Shown: positions 27,394 to 36,730 of the stretch, one piece after another
Position numbering within the stretch: position 1 is the first letter of the stretch
How the letters are laid out: each line of letters begins with the position of its first letter
Assembly (NCBI RefSeq): GCF_002865985.1
Contig: NZ_LNDD01000004.1
Coordinates: 310,001-374,000 of the forward strand
Direction of reading: 5' to 3'
DNA from: Thermotoga sp. SG1
GTDB taxonomy: Bacteria > Thermotogota > Thermotogae > Thermotogales > Thermotogaceae
DNA: 64,000 bases
The notes under the pieces: generated by a model
What the model was told of the DNA's origin: nothing
Databases searched by the model: none
The model's input: only the letters and a program-made list of their open reading frames with translations
Position numbers and translations under genes: made by a program

Positions 27394-28838
27394 GATACAG
27401 ACCGGTCATAGGTCTTGAGATACACGTTCAACTCTCAACGAAGACCAAAGCGTTCTGTTCCTGCCCGGCGGATGTTTTCGATCTTCCCCCGAACACGGCG
27501 ATCTGTCCTGTCTGTACGGGCCAGCCAGGAGCACTCCCTGTTCCCAGTGAAGAAATGATCAGGTTCGCTGTAAAGACTGCCCTTGCCCTGAACTGCAAGA
27601 TACACAAGTATTCAAGGTTTGACAGGAAGAACTACTTCTATCCGGACCTCCCGAAGGGATATCAGATCAGCCAGTACTTCTATCCGATCGCAACGGAAGG
27701 CTACCTCGAAATAGACGGCGACGAGGGAAGAAAGAAGATCAGAATAAGAAGGCTTCACATAGAAGAGGACACGGGAAAACTCGTGCACGAAGGAGATTCT
27801 ATTACACGTGCGAGTTATTCCCTCGTCGACATGAACAGATGCGGTGTGCCCCTCATCGAGATCGTTACAGAGCCAGACATTTCCTCTCCAAAAGAAGCAC
27901 GTATTTTCATGGAGAAACTGAGATCGATCGTGAGATACCTGGGTGTGAGCACGGGCGACATGGAAAAGGGTGCACTCAGGTGCGATGCGAACATCTCCGT
28001 TGTGGACGCAGAAACGGGAAGACAGAGCAACAGGGTGGAAGTGAAGAACATGAACTCCTTCAGATTCGTAGAAAAAGCCTTGGAGTACGAGTTCGAAAGG
28101 ATTGTCAAAGCCATGGAAAGAGGAGAGGATGTGGAAAGAGAAACAAGGGGATGGGACATGGCAACAAAGACCACCGTTTCCATGAGGGGGAAGGAAGAAG
28201 AGAGTGACTACAGGTACTTCCCGGAGCCCGATATTCCACCCGTTGTCCTGAGCGATGAATATCTCGAAGAGGTGAAAAAAGAGCTTCCTGAACTTCCAGA
28301 CGAGAAAGCAAATCGCTTCATGAGAGAGTACGGCCTTCCGGAGTACGATGCGAAGGTCCTTACAGCAAGCAAGGAACTTGCGGAGTTCTTCGAAGAGTGT
28401 GTGAAGGTGGTGAACAGACCAAAAGAGCTCAGCAACTGGATCATGACAGAAGTTCTGAGAGAGCTCAACGAGAGAAATATCGAAATCACAGAGTCAAAAT
28501 TGACTCCGCAGCACTTTGCAGATCTCTTCAGGTTGATGGGCGAAGGAAAGATCTCCATAAAGATCGCAAAAGAGATTTTCCCGGAAGTTTTCGAGACGGG
28601 AAAGATGCCCTCTCAGATCGTAGAAGAAAAGGGTCTTGTTCAGATAAACGACGAAAAGCTCATAGAAGATCTGGTGAGAAAAGCTATGGAACAAAATCCA
28701 AAGGCGGTTCAAGACTATAAGGCAGGCAAGAAGAAAGCAGCGGGATTCTTCGTTGGCTTCGTGATGAGAGAAACAAAAGGAAAGGCAAATCCAGAACTCA
28801 CCAACAGAATCATCCAGAAGCTTCTGGAGGGGGAGTGA
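27390..28838 (+). CDS. gatB: Glu-tRNA(Gln) amidotransferase subunit B
   Basis: 482-residue GatB. The N-terminal kinase-like cradle begins [13 protein letters not shown] with a zinc site (FCSCP...CPVC). The C-terminal YqeY-like tail domain ends [16 protein letters not shown]. It phosphorylates and amidates Glu-tRNA(Gln). Translationally coupled to gatA. Confidence 0.96.
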   Translation: MRYRPVIGLEIHVQLSTKTKAFCSCPADVFDLPPNTAICPVCTGQPGALPVPSEEMIRFAVKTALALNCKIHKYSRFDRKNYFYPDLPKGYQISQYFYPIATEGYLEIDGDEGRKKIRIRRLHIEEDTGKLVHEGDSITRASYSLVDMNRCGVPLIEIVTEPDISSPKEARIFMEKLRSIVRYLGVSTGDMEKGALRCDANISVVDAETGRQSNRVEVKNMNSFRFVEKALEYEFERIVKAMERGEDVERETRGWDMATKTTVSMRGKEEESDYRYFPEPDIPPVVLSDEYLEEVKKELPELPDEKANRFMREYGLPEYDAKVLTASKELAEFFEECVKVVNRPKELSNWIMTEVLRELNERNIEITESKLTPQHFADLFRLMGEGKISIKIAKEIFPEVFETGKMPSQIVEEKGLVQINDEKLIEDLVRKAMEQNPKAVQDYKAGKKKAAGFFVGFVMRETKGKANPELTNRIIQKLLEGE

Positions 28839-28842
28839 TACT

Positions 28843-29580
28843 TTGAAAAAGTATCTTTTCCTTCTTTTCCTTCTGACCGTGGGGGGAGTCCTGTTTTCTG
28901 CTTCCTTCACGTGGTTTTCTGGGGGATACCACATCAGATTCGGTGATACACTCTTTTTTGAGGCTTTCAAGGATGGATGGGGTGTTGGAGTGTCCGTCAC
29001 AAAGAGTGAGGCAAATTTCCAAAAACTTGGCTTTTTGAAGGTGAAAACCTCGGAGGCGGTGCTGAAAGTCAGTATTTCCTTCGGAAACACCTGGAACGTC
29101 TTTTTTTCCATCGACCAGAGAGATCTCGTTCCATTTCCCGGAAGTCTCCACTACGAATTCCTCATAGGAAGGTTCGGGGGATATGCCCTTCTTGAGCAAA
29201 ACTACAACATGAAACTCGGTGGTTACAGGTTTTCCCTCGACAACTTCTCGTACATGTCCGAAGACACCGTCATGTTCTGCAGTGGGCACCTCTCCATGGG
29301 AAGCACCTCCTTTGCCTACAGGGCTTTGAACAACACGTTCCTTTTTGGTCTGTCTGATCCAGATAACGTGGTCTTTTTAGGAGTAGGAGGCCTTAACTGG
29401 AAACTGTCCGGTGGGGCAGGTTTCAACTTCAGGCCCATCAACGGAGTCGACCTGAAACTCCTCGTTGCGGCCTCCAAAGATGAAGTTGCCTTTGGATTCA
29501 TGGGGCGTGTCAGAAAAGGAGATACCGATCTAACTTTTGTTTTCAACACAGGCAGGTTTTACTTCAACGTGAAATTTTGA
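28843..29580 (+). CDS. Secreted/outer-envelope beta-rich protein
   Basis: 245 residues. A signal peptide (MKKYLFLLFLLTVGGVLFSAS) is followed by alternating hydrophobic and polar strands rich in Gly, Phe and Tyr, ending in Phe (FYFNVKF), the look of an outer-membrane beta-barrel or toga-associated protein. No family recognised. Start is TTG 28843, 4 bp after gatB; the preceding GGAGGGGG is the ribosome-binding site. Compare the similar smaller protein at 35350-35733. Confidence 0.75.
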   Translation: MKKYLFLLFLLTVGGVLFSASFTWFSGGYHIRFGDTLFFEAFKDGWGVGVSVTKSEANFQKLGFLKVKTSEAVLKVSISFGNTWNVFFSIDQRDLVPFPGSLHYEFLIGRFGGYALLEQNYNMKLGGYRFSLDNFSYMSEDTVMFCSGHLSMGSTSFAYRALNNTFLFGLSDPDNVVFLGVGGLNWKLSGGAGFNFRPINGVDLKLLVAASKDEVAFGFMGRVRKGDTDLTFVFNTGRFYFNVKF

Positions 29581-29603
29581 GAAAAAACATCATATTTCTT
29601 CAT

Positions 29604-29638
29604 AAACGGGGATAATCATGGATATCCCCGTTTTTTTA
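29604..29638 (+). terminator. Intrinsic terminator of the gatAB operon
   Basis: An 11-bp stem (29604-29614 with 29623-29633, AAACGGGGATA/TATCCCCGTTT) with an 8-nt loop, running into seven Ts. Confidence 0.93.
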
Positions 29639-29651
29639 TCCAAAACGGTGT

Positions 29652-29690
29652 TTGTAATTTTTTGTAAACTTGACTATAATTTTGGTCAAG
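29652..29690 (+). promoter_or_regulatory. Promoter with inverted-repeat operator before phd-like gene
   Basis: TTGTAA (29652-29657), 17-bp spacer, TATAAT (29675-29680). CTTGAC (29669-29674) and GTCAAG (29685-29690) form an inverted repeat around the -10, 10-11 bp before the start codon. Its position suggests autorepression by the Phd-like protein. Confidence 0.6.
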
Positions 29691-29700
29691 GAGTGGGAAG

Positions 29701-29964
29701 ATGAATCTGAGTGGGGTGTCCTTTTACAGTCTGGCGGAAGCAAAGGCGAAGTTTTCCCAGGTTGTTGAAGAAACAAAAGGAAAAGACGTGGTCGTGACAA
29801 AAAACGGGATCCCGGCCGTTGCGGTGATCGATTACGAAAAGTACAGGAAGTTGATGGAGTTCCTTGAAGAGATACTGGACACCTACCTTCTGGACATTGG
29901 TAACGTGGAGAAGTATCTTGAACTCAAAAAATACTTTGAATTCAACGACTCTCAGGAGGTGTGA
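29701..29964 (+). CDS. Phd/YefM-family antitoxin-like protein without toxin
   Basis: 87 residues. The N-terminus has the Phd/YefM pattern (SLAEAKAKFSQVVEETKGKDVVVTKNG... split here by GIPAVAVIDYEKYRKL). The C-terminal 35 residues, normally the toxin-binding part, are acidic and helical. No Doc, RelE or VapC-like gene follows. Instead a sugar ABC ATPase starts 2 bp later. It may be an orphan antitoxin turned transcription regulator of that gene. Confidence 0.82.
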   Translation: MNLSGVSFYSLAEAKAKFSQVVEETKGKDVVVTKNGIPAVAVIDYEKYRKLMEFLEEILDTYLLDIGNVEKYLELKKYFEFNDSQEV

Positions 29965-29966
29965 GG

Positions 29967-31070
29967 ATGGCTCAGGTTGTGCTTGAAAACGTCACCAAGA
30001 TCTACGACAACAAAGTTGTCGCCGTGAAGAACGCGAACTTGGTCGTCGAGGACAAAGAGTTCGTGGTTCTCCTTGGACCCTCCGGCTGTGGAAAGACGAC
30101 CACTCTCAGAATGATCGCCGGGCTCGAAGAGATCACCGAAGGAAAGATCTACATCGATGGAAAAGTCGTGAACGACGTTGAACCGAAAGACAGAGACATT
30201 GCAATGGTGTTTCAGAACTACGCTCTGTATCCGCACATGACCGTTTACGAGAACATGGCCTTCGGTTTGAAGCTGAGAAAATACCCCAAAGATGAGATCG
30301 ACAGAAGAGTGAAAGAAGCTGCAAAGATACTCGGAATTGAGAATCTGCTTGACAGAAAACCAAGACAGCTTTCCGGTGGTCAGAGACAGAGGGTCGCGGT
30401 TGGAAGAGCGATCGTGAGAAATCCAAAGGTCTTCCTGTTTGACGAACCTCTCTCCAACCTCGACGCAAAACTCAGGGTTCAGATGAGAAGCGAACTCAAG
30501 AAACTCCACCACAGGCTTCAGGCAACGATCGTCTACGTGACTCACGACCAGGTCGAAGCGATGACGATGGCGGACAAGATCGTCGTCATGAAGGACGGAG
30601 AGATCCAGCAGATCGGTACCCCCCATGAGATATACAACAACCCTGCGAATGTCTTCGTTGCCGGTTTCATCGGAAGCCCTCCAATGAACTTCATCAATGC
30701 AAGAGTCGTGAGAGGAGAAGGTGGTCTCTGGATACAGGCATCCGGTTTTAAGGTGAAAGTACCCAAGGAGTTCGAAGACAAACTCGCAAACTACATAGAC
30801 AAAGAAATCATCTTCGGTATCAGGCCAGAAGACATCTACGACAAACTGTTTGCACTCGCTCCAACACCGGAGAACACGGTAACGGGAATCGTGGATGTGG
30901 TGGAACCTCTTGGAAGTGAAACGATACTCCACGTGAGGGTGGGGGACGACATCATCACGGCATCCGTTAACCCGAGAACACAGGCAAAGGAAGAGCAGAA
31001 GATCGACCTTGTGTTCGACATGACGCGAATGCATGCCTTCGATAAAGAAACGGAGAAGGCTATCATCTGA
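29967..31070 (+). CDS. MalK/UgpC-type sugar ABC transporter ATPase
   Basis: 368-residue ABC ATPase with Walker [14 protein letters not shown], signature LSGGQRQRVAVGRA, Walker B VFLFDEPLSNLDA and a C-terminal TOBE/OB regulatory domain (IFGIRPEDIY...). No permease or binding-protein genes are adjacent, so it probably energises several sugar importers encoded elsewhere, like MsmK. ATG 29967 follows GGAGGTGTGAGG. GGGGGCCGGCCCCC after the stop (31071-31085) may act as terminator. Confidence 0.93.
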   Translation: MAQVVLENVTKIYDNKVVAVKNANLVVEDKEFVVLLGPSGCGKTTTLRMIAGLEEITEGKIYIDGKVVNDVEPKDRDIAMVFQNYALYPHMTVYENMAFGLKLRKYPKDEIDRRVKEAAKILGIENLLDRKPRQLSGGQRQRVAVGRAIVRNPKVFLFDEPLSNLDAKLRVQMRSELKKLHHRLQATIVYVTHDQVEAMTMADKIVVMKDGEIQQIGTPHEIYNNPANVFVAGFIGSPPMNFINARVVRGEGGLWIQASGFKVKVPKEFEDKLANYIDKEIIFGIRPEDIYDKLFALAPTPENTVTGIVDVVEPLGSETILHVRVGDDIITASVNPRTQAKEEQKIDLVFDMTRMHAFDKETEKAII

Positions 31071-31084
31071 GGGGGCCGGCCCCC

Positions 31085-33076
31085 TCACTTTTTTATTCTG
31101 AACTCGATCACGTCACCATCTTCGAGGAAATCTGTGAACATCGCCTTTTTTCCGTTCCTGAGAAGTTCGTAATCTTTAAAACCATCCAGTTTCACGTCTT
31201 TCAAAAGATCTATCACCATCGGTTTGAAGTCCTTCATCTCCACTGATTCACCGGTTCGTTGGATGATCTTCAGAGGGATTTTTTTCAAAACACCGTTGAA
31301 ACTGACCGTGATGTAGGGAACTTCCAGTGCCTCTTCAAGAGATTTTTTTCCTTTTTCTATCACGACGAGTTCACTTCCAAGGGGAACTTCTTCGTCGTCC
31401 TTCAAAGCCCGATCTTCTTTCAAAAGGTCGAAATCCACAACGCAGACTCTCTTTTCTTCTCCGTTGATGAAGATCGTTAACTTACCGTAGGACAGTTTCT
31501 CTCTGATCTCCTTCACCTTCATTTTCTCTGGAAAACTGACAACGTCTTCTTCGCTCAGCTGTTCCTCTGGAGATGCTGGAGAGTTGTTTTTCAGGATCTT
31601 CGGGTAAATCTCTTCGATCTCTCCGGATGGAAGCGTCACCCTTACAGGCTTTGCGACGTCTTTTATTCTGAGAGGAACGGTCTTTTCCTCGATTTGGACA
31701 TCGATTCTGTCTCCGTGTTTCACTTTTGAGGAAAGACTGGCCTCTTCTCCGTTCACGAGGACCCTCACAGAAGTTCTTCTTCTTGGTCTCAAAATGGTTT
31801 TCCCGTTCACAACGACGGAGATCGTGTCTCCTCCCACAAGAGAAGAGAACCTGTAGCCTGCCTGTATGAGTACTTGCATAACAGAGTACTTCCCAACAGC
31901 TCCTATGAGTCTCACAGGGATTCCATTCACAACGACCTGAGAGAAGACAGATCCCTTGTTTCTTATAGCACTGTACGCTATACCGACAGGTGTGATGTAC
32001 TCACTTCCTCTGACCTTTCCCGTAATGTCCTCCACAACGCCCGTGTTTTCCACACTCTTCAAAGAAACCCTGTCTAGCGGCAGGTTCAGCTTTTCGGCTA
32101 GCGCTTCCACAAAACCTGGTACTTTCGCTCCACCCCCAACCACCATCACAACGGAGGGTGGCTCTCCGTTGAGTTCCATCACAGTAGAGGAAATTTCAGA
32201 CGTGATCTGATCAACAGTGGGTTTTATGGCAGACTCAACATCTTCTCTTGAAAGCTCGATCTCTCTGTCGAGAACGTTTTTCACTTTCACTTTTCCTGAC
32301 GTGAAAACACTTCGCTTAACGTACTCTGCCGTTTGAAAGTCCAGCAGGAAACTCTTTCCTATGGCTTCTGTGATCTCGTCTCCTGCGAGTGGAATCATTC
32401 CGTACGCTACAACGGTACCTTCTCTCGATATGGCGATATCGCTCGTTCCTGCTCCGACATCGACAAGGGCGATGTTCAGGTACCTCAAATCCTCCGGTAC
32501 GGCGAGGTCCATGGCGGCAATGGGTTCCAGTGTTACGTGTACCGGTGTGAGTTTCACCGTTTCCAGAACTCTCATCAGAGAATCCACAACGTGCACGGGA
32601 AGAAACGCAGAAACAACCTTCACATAAGCCTTTCCACCTCTGTGACCCTCCAGTCTCTTCATCCACATGTCGTCCAATCTGTACTCCACAACGGAGTACC
32701 CGACACAGAAGAACTCCTCCTCCACATCGCTCTGTGCGTTGCTGACAGCCTCTATCTCCAGTTTCATCACGTCTTCTCTTGTGATGTGTCCCACCTTCGA
32801 AAGGTCTTTCTCTGCTTCACCGATCTTTGTCTTCAAGAACCTTCCTGCAAGTGCAACCGCCACTTCCTCGAGTTTTAACTCGTTTCTCTCCTCGAGTCTT
32901 CGCTTCACTTCTTCGACGATTTCTGCAACGCCTATCACATCGTGCACCTGACCATCGAACATCGTGCGGCTTTTGTGCTCCATGAGTTCAGAGTCAACGA
33001 TTCTGATCAAACCTCTTTCCTCAATTGCAAGCAATCCCGCTATCTTGCGCGTCCCGACATCCAGAGCAAAGATCAC
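31085..33076 (-). CDS. FtsA-like actin-family ATPase with long C-terminal extension
   Basis: 663 residues. The first 380 are FtsA-like: phosphate-1 loop FALDVGTRKIAGL, an SHS2-like 1C region, phosphate-2 NIALVDVGAGTSDIAI, and adenosine loop VMVVGGGAKVPGF. About 280 more residues contain repeated small beta modules (VVVNGIPVRL, VVVNGKTILRP, VLVNGEEASL, IFINGEEKRV), resembling ubiquitin-like or SLBB folds. No terminal amphipathic membrane helix is evident. It overlaps mutS2 by 4 bp. A cytoskeletal or division role is likely but it may not be the main FtsA. Confidence 0.8.
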   Translation of the reverse strand: MIFALDVGTRKIAGLLAIEERGLIRIVDSELMEHKSRTMFDGQVHDVIGVAEIVEEVKRRLEERNELKLEEVAVALAGRFLKTKIGEAEKDLSKVGHITREDVMKLEIEAVSNAQSDVEEEFFCVGYSVVEYRLDDMWMKRLEGHRGGKAYVKVVSAFLPVHVVDSLMRVLETVKLTPVHVTLEPIAAMDLAVPEDLRYLNIALVDVGAGTSDIAISREGTVVAYGMIPLAGDEITEAIGKSFLLDFQTAEYVKRSVFTSGKVKVKNVLDREIELSREDVESAIKPTVDQITSEISSTVMELNGEPPSVVMVVGGGAKVPGFVEALAEKLNLPLDRVSLKSVENTGVVEDITGKVRGSEYITPVGIAYSAIRNKGSVFSQVVVNGIPVRLIGAVGKYSVMQVLIQAGYRFSSLVGGDTISVVVNGKTILRPRRRTSVRVLVNGEEASLSSKVKHGDRIDVQIEEKTVPLRIKDVAKPVRVTLPSGEIEEIYPKILKNNSPASPEEQLSEEDVVSFPEKMKVKEIREKLSYGKLTIFINGEEKRVCVVDFDLLKEDRALKDDEEVPLGSELVVIEKGKKSLEEALEVPYITVSFNGVLKKIPLKIIQRTGESVEMKDFKPMVIDLLKDVKLDGFKDYELLRNGKKAMFTDFLEDGDVIEFRIKK

Positions 33077-35346
33077 ACTTCCACCTCCACAACCGTGACA
33101 CCCGTTCCCCCTTCCGATGGTGTGCCGAACCTGAAAGAGACTACCCTCTTGTCTTTCCTGAGCATCCCCCAGACACCCATTGCCAGTTTTCCTGTTCCTT
33201 TCCCGTGGATTATATAGCCTTTTTTGATGCCGTTCATAACCAGATCGTCGATGAACTTTTTCACAACGGGTTCTGCCTCTTCAACGGTCATGCCTCGTAT
33301 ATCTATCTCCGTTCTGAAGGAAGAAACAAAATGAGTGCCCTTTTCTGCGTCTTCCTCCTCTTTTTTCTTTGCTTTCTTGAGCTTTCCAAGTGGTACTTTC
33401 ACTCTCAAAAAGCCGAAGTCAACAAGAGCGGTGTTTCCCTTGATTTCCACTACTTTTCCAATGGAGGTTCCTCCCTCCATTCTCACGTGATCTCCTACGT
33501 TGATCTCTTCTTCTGCCTCCTCTTCGATGGTTTTTCTCTTCAGATCTTCCCTCTCTTTCTCCAGGGTCTTCACGGTTTCTCTCATTTCTTCAACACTCCC
33601 GGATTTTGCCACGTGTATTGCCTGATCGAGCTCTTTTTTGACCTTTCTGATGTAGTCGTTGAGTTCCTTCAGTTCTCTGTCGAACTCTTCGATTTTCATT
33701 CTTCTGAGTTTTTTGTAGTCCTCTTCGTATTTTGCCCTGAGTTTCATGTACTCCTCTTTCTCCTTCTGGAACTTTCTCTTTTCCTCTTCGAGCAGAGAGA
33801 TCTTTTCATGGAGTGATCTTATGAGAGCTTCAAGTTCCATTTCTTCCTGGGAAAGCCTGGATTTGGCGTTTTCAATTATGCGTTTTTCAAGGCCCAGCTT
33901 TTCTGCTATCTGGAACGCGTGGGACCCTCCCGGAACACCGACAAGGACTCTATAGGTTGGCGAGAGAGTTTCTGGATCGAACTCCATAGAAGCGTTCAGA
34001 AGAAGTGGATGGTTCATCGCGAAGACCTTCACGGGTGTGAGATGGGTCGTCACAAAAAGGGTTGCACCTTTCTCCAGCAGATCTTCTATTATCGCAACGG
34101 CAAGGGCGGCACCTTCCACCGGATCCGTTCCTGATCCAAGTTCGTCGAGAATGACCAAAGAATCACTGTCAGCGCTTTTGACGATCTCAACGATTCGTTT
34201 CATGTGTGAAGAGAATGTACTGAGGCTCTGTTCTATACTCTGCTCCTCTCCAATATCTGCCATTATCTTTGGGAAGATCTTCAACTCCGTTCCTTCGTCA
34301 CAAAGGAGTGGAAAACCACTCATCATGAGTGCGGTGAAGAGTCCCACCGTTTTCACGGTGACGGTTTTTCCACCCATGTTCGGGCCGGTGATGATGACAC
34401 CTTTTTTGTTCGGTGGAAGTTCCAGGTTTATCGGAACGACCCTGTCTGCTGGTATCAGCGGATGTCTCGCGTTCACCAGTTTCATTCTCGAAGAGGGCTT
34501 CACAACAATGCCTCTGTTTTCCCTTGCAAACTTTGCCCGTGCGTAAAGAGAATCGAAGCGGGCGATCAGATCTACGTTCTTTTCGAGATCTTTCAGTCTT
34601 TGAAGGAGCATGTTCGTGAGATGGCGAAGAATTCGACTGATTTCCAGTCTTTCTTCCTCTTCCAGAAGACGCATCCTGTTGTTCAGTTCGACGAACTCTT
34701 CAGGCTCCATAAAAACGGTGGCCCCAGAGGAGGAAAGATGATGGACGATCCCCTTCACCGATCTTTTCATGGAGACCTTCACAGGAAAGAGGTACCTTCC
34801 ATCCCGGTAGACGTACATCTGCTCCTGGAGGATCTGAGAGTGATTCTTCACGAATTCGTCTGCTCTTCTTCTGATCTCCGACGAAAGACTCCTCTTTTCG
34901 TTTCTTATCTCCTTCAACCTCGGACTTGCCCTGTCAGAGACCTCTCCATCCTGCTCTATGCACCTGTTCACTTCCTTCACGAATTCTTCAAAAGACACAA
35001 GCTGTGAGAACGTCTCTTTCAGTTTCTGATACTCGCGTCTTGTAAGATCACTTTTCAAAAGGTCGCATCCCTCAAGAAAGCTGGAAACACGCAGAAGCTC
35101 CCAGGGCTCCAAGGAAGATCCTGCTTTCAATTTTTCCATCTCCGACGTGATGTCATTTAACCCTTTTATGGAAGGTTCTCCCCACCTTGTGAGATAGTTT
35201 AAAAGTTCCTCCACTAGATCCAGTTCGCTCCATGGGTTCACAGTTGGTCTTAAGGTATCGAGATGTCTTTTTCCTAGATCTGAGAGTGTGTATCTTTTGA
35301 CAAGATCGACTACCTTTGGAAAATCAAGAGATTCGAGATGATCCAT
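33073..35346 (-). CDS. mutS2: MutS2 endonuclease/ATPase
   Basis: 757-residue MutS2: an N-terminal clamp/core, ATPase with GPNMGGKTVTVKTVGL and VILDELGSGTDPVEG, a long coiled coil (about 510-620) and a C-terminal SMR nuclease domain (EIDIRGMTVEEAEPVV, IIHGKGTGKL). It suppresses recombination or rescues collided ribosomes in known relatives. It lacks the mismatch-recognition domain of MutS1, as expected. Confidence 0.95.
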   Translation of the reverse strand: MDHLESLDFPKVVDLVKRYTLSDLGKRHLDTLRPTVNPWSELDLVEELLNYLTRWGEPSIKGLNDITSEMEKLKAGSSLEPWELLRVSSFLEGCDLLKSDLTRREYQKLKETFSQLVSFEEFVKEVNRCIEQDGEVSDRASPRLKEIRNEKRSLSSEIRRRADEFVKNHSQILQEQMYVYRDGRYLFPVKVSMKRSVKGIVHHLSSSGATVFMEPEEFVELNNRMRLLEEEERLEISRILRHLTNMLLQRLKDLEKNVDLIARFDSLYARAKFARENRGIVVKPSSRMKLVNARHPLIPADRVVPINLELPPNKKGVIITGPNMGGKTVTVKTVGLFTALMMSGFPLLCDEGTELKIFPKIMADIGEEQSIEQSLSTFSSHMKRIVEIVKSADSDSLVILDELGSGTDPVEGAALAVAIIEDLLEKGATLFVTTHLTPVKVFAMNHPLLLNASMEFDPETLSPTYRVLVGVPGGSHAFQIAEKLGLEKRIIENAKSRLSQEEMELEALIRSLHEKISLLEEEKRKFQKEKEEYMKLRAKYEEDYKKLRRMKIEEFDRELKELNDYIRKVKKELDQAIHVAKSGSVEEMRETVKTLEKEREDLKRKTIEEEAEEEINVGDHVRMEGGTSIGKVVEIKGNTALVDFGFLRVKVPLGKLKKAKKKEEEDAEKGTHFVSSFRTEIDIRGMTVEEAEPVVKKFIDDLVMNGIKKGYIIHGKGTGKLAMGVWGMLRKDKRVVSFRFGTPSEGGTGVTVVEVEV

Positions 35347-35349
35347 TCT

Positions 35350-35733
35350 TTACCACCCCAATCTGATGAACAAAGGAAGACTGAGCTGAGAATCTCTAAA
35401 GAGTATCGTGTAGCCGAATCCCCATTTCGTGTTGCCGTATCTTTTCCAGAAAAACGTGATAAAGCCAAAGTAGGGTTTTATGGAAAGTCCCACCCTTGTT
35501 TCCAGAGTGAGTGTGAAATCCTTCAGATCTACGTTCCTCAGAGCACCGACAAAGAAAGAGAAATCTGAAACATTCCACAATTCCACTCCCGCTGTGAACC
35601 ATCCGTTGTCCACACCGAGGGCCATTGAAGTTTTTCCGGAAAAATCGATGGAAAAACCCACAAAGGCTCCACTCATCGCACACGTGGAAAGAGCAAAAAG
35701 CAGAACAAAGAGAAATCCCTTCACGTTTTCCAC
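35350..35733 (-). CDS. Small secreted beta-rich envelope protein
   Basis: 127 residues with a signal peptide (MENVKGFLFVLLFALSTCAMSGA) and amphipathic beta strands rich in Phe, Gly and Trp, ending FIRLGW. It resembles a short outer-membrane barrel or toga-linked protein in composition. It lies 3 bp upstream of mutS2 and may head that operon. Confidence 0.65.
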   Translation of the reverse strand: MENVKGFLFVLLFALSTCAMSGAFVGFSIDFSGKTSMALGVDNGWFTAGVELWNVSDFSFFVGALRNVDLKDFTLTLETRVGLSIKPYFGFITFFWKRYGNTKWGFGYTILFRDSQLSLPLFIRLGW

Positions 35734-35770
35734 CCCGAAACGATTATACTATGATTGGGAGGTGAGAAAG

Positions 35771-36730
35771 TTGATCTTTCTCGGATGCGATGTGGGGGGA
35801 ACAAAGACGCTCGCGGTTCTGAGTGACGAAGAAGGGAACATCCTTGCCGTTCACAAGGGAAGAGGAGCAAATTACCAAGTTGTTGGGAAAGAGAATGCCA
35901 TAAAAAACCTGAAGGAAGTGATAGACGTTGTTCTGAAGAAGGTAGGAAAAGACAGAAAAGATATAGCCTTTGCCTTCTTTGGCTACGCTGGAGCGGATTT
36001 CGAGTACGAGATGAAGATCGTAAGAGATATACTGGAGAGGCTTGGCCTTGAGAGGTTCGATTTTGACAACGATGGAAGGATCGCACTGAGATCCGGTTCT
36101 TTCGACGATAAAGGCATCATGGTGAGTTGTGGAACGGGTAGCATTTCGTACGCCTCCGACGGAAAAAAGGTGAACAGAATCGGAGGGCTTTCTTTCTCCC
36201 TCGGTGAAAGGCTCGGCTCCCACTACATCGCTTCCCTTGTGACTTCCGCCGTGATGAGAGCAAAAGATGGAAGAGACGAGTGGACGATGTTAATTGAAGA
36301 GGTGGAAAAAGAGATCGGACCAGTTGAAACACTCCTGAGATACGACTACGAAGGAGGAGACACCACCGAGGTGGTCAAGAAAGTGAATCAGATTCTTTTC
36401 AGATGTGCTGAAAATGGGGATGCTGTTTCTCTCAGGATATTCCAGGAGATCGTCACCGAGGTGAGAAAGATCGTGGATGCACACGTGAAAGTTCTGAACC
36501 TCACACCACCTATCAGGTTGATCTTGGAGGGAAGTTTTTTCAAAAACGCTCCATCTCTTCTCATAAAGATGATAGAAAGTGCCGTTGGAAAGGATTATAA
36601 AATCACCATCCCAGAACACGATCCGGTGATCGGGGCGGTACTCTTTGCCATCGAGCGTTCAGGAATACAAGTAACGGAAGAGCTCTACAACAGACTGGTG
36701 AGGAACTATCTGAAGGAGGTGAAGGAATGA
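35771..36730 (+). CDS. BadF/BadG-type N-acetylglucosamine kinase family protein
   Basis: 319 residues of the ASKHA sugar-kinase fold: phosphate-1 FLGCDVGGTKTLAV, phosphate-2 region DNDGRIALRSG, GIMVSCGTGSISYA and adenosine loop LILEGSFFKNAP. The best substrate guess is N-acetylglucosamine or a similar amino sugar. TTG 35771 lies 4-9 nt behind GGGAGGTGAG. The gene overlaps bglT by 4 bp, so kinase and glycosidase probably act on the same sugar route. Confidence 0.85.
   Translation: MIFLGCDVGGTKTLAVLSDEEGNILAVHKGRGANYQVVGKENAIKNLKEVIDVVLKKVGKDRKDIAFAFFGYAGADFEYEMKIVRDILERLGLERFDFDNDGRIALRSGSFDDKGIMVSCGTGSISYASDGKKVNRIGGLSFSLGERLGSHYIASLVTSAVMRAKDGRDEWTMLIEEVEKEIGPVETLLRYDYEGGDTTEVVKKVNQILFRCAENGDAVSLRIFQEIVTEVRKIVDAHVKVLNLTPPIRLILEGSFFKNAPSLLIKMIESAVGKDYKITIPEHDPVIGAVLFAIERSGIQVTEELYNRLVRNYLKEVKE

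Noticed and set aside
29952-31088. 378-codon open frame antisense to the ABC ATPase
   Set aside because: It mirrors the coding gene, has no protein motif or ribosome-binding site, and long antisense frames are common in this codon bias.
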